DNA of 7,523 bases from assembly GCA_014860725.1 (NCBI GenBank), contig JACZJD010000069.1, positions 1 through 7,523 on the forward strand, read 5' to 3'. How positions within the stretch are numbered: the first letter of the stretch is position 1; every line of letters starts with the position of its first letter. Positions 7,249 through 7,523 of this stretch are shown here, in pieces. The translations under genes were made by a program, and so were the position numbers. This DNA comes from Aquamicrobium sp. (GTDB lineage: Bacteria; Pseudomonadota; Alphaproteobacteria; Rhizobiales; Rhizobiaceae). Below the pieces are notes generated by a model. It was not told where the DNA came from. It saw nothing but the letters and a program-made list of their open reading frames with translations, and made no database searches.

Positions 7249-7523
7249 ATGAATGCCGTCGTCTTCGACCGGGAGCCGGTCACGATCACCGCCTATGACT
7301 GGGCACCGGGTTTCGCGCAGGGCCTGGTTCGCGACCTGCGCCTGCGCTGGGCGCTCGAGGAGGCAGGCTTTCCCTACGAGGTCGAACTCGTGCCGCAAGG
7401 CACGCAGGCCCACGCGCACAACATGTCCCGCCAGCCCTTCGGCCAGATACCGACGCTGACGGCCGGCCCCGGGACCATGTTCGAGTCCGGGGCGTGCGTG
7501 TGGCGCATCGCCGAGGCGAGCGA
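7249..7523 (+). CDS. Glutathione S-transferase-like protein, 5' part only
   Basis: The first 91 codons of a gene that runs off the window. The visible part is a thioredoxin-fold GST N-terminal domain: a strand ITAYDW (13-18), then a helix with VRDLRLRWALEEAGFPYE (27-44), then QPFGQIPTL (62-70) with the cis-proline Pro68 that contacts glutathione, then FESGA (78-82), the ESGA glutathione-binding turn. The usual catalytic Ser/Cys/Tyr near the first helix is not obvious here, as in several rhizobial GST-like proteins. ATG 7249 has GGGAG (7237-7241) seven bases upstream. It follows the VOC gene closely, so both probably act in detoxifying or modifying an electrophilic compound. Enzyme activity cannot be judged without the C-terminal domain. 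Confidence 0.85.
   Translation, partial: MNAVVFDREPVTITAYDWAPGFAQGLVRDLRLRWALEEAGFPYEVELVPQGTQAHAHNMSRQPFGQIPTLTAGPGTMFESGACVWRIAEAS

Overview
The window is about 7.5 kb of GC-rich, densely coding DNA with every supported gene on the + strand. Codon use, the gene families and the short gene spacing fit an alphaproteobacterium, most likely of the Hyphomicrobiales (Rhizobium/Mesorhizobium-like). The taxonomic call is inference from style, not from a marker gene.

Positions 1-5050 form a transport locus. After a GC-rich hairpin (1-37) and a leader rich in inverted repeats come a MurR/RpiR-type regulator (118-1059) and, overlapping it by ATGA, an ABC transporter ATPase (1056-2108). A 184-bp gap with a possible promoter, a palindrome and an mRNA hairpin leads to a secreted Fe(3+)-type substrate-binding protein (2293-3318). 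A second strong hairpin separates this from a double-length, roughly 12-helix permease (3380-5050). Together they make a complete Fbp/Afu/Fut-type importer: periplasmic binder, fused permease and ATPase. The binder keeps the tyrosines expected of ferric-iron binding, yet the adjacent regulator belongs to a family that usually senses sugar phosphates, and its SIS ligand loops look altered. No Fur, RirA or Irr box was recognised.

Positions 5051-6712 hold a terminator-like inverted repeat and a separate gene for a HerA/DUF87-type P-loop ATPase (5216-6712). It has a proline-rich linker and a C-terminal winged-helix-like region, and no NurA-type nuclease partner in the window. Its function is unknown.

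Positions 6713-7523 hold a regulatory gap with a perfect 12-bp palindrome (GTTGATATCAAC). It is followed by a small VOC/glyoxalase-fold protein (6847-7227) and the 5' end of a glutathione S-transferase-like gene (7249 to the window end). These two look like a small detoxification operon controlled from the palindrome.

The most interesting points are the RpiR-iron importer pairing with a degenerate sensor pocket, a four-cysteine cluster in the ATPase regulatory domain, the orphan HerA-like ATPase with a DNA-binding-like tail, and an 11-bp identity shared by two promoter regions. No clear evidence of a wholly new system was seen.
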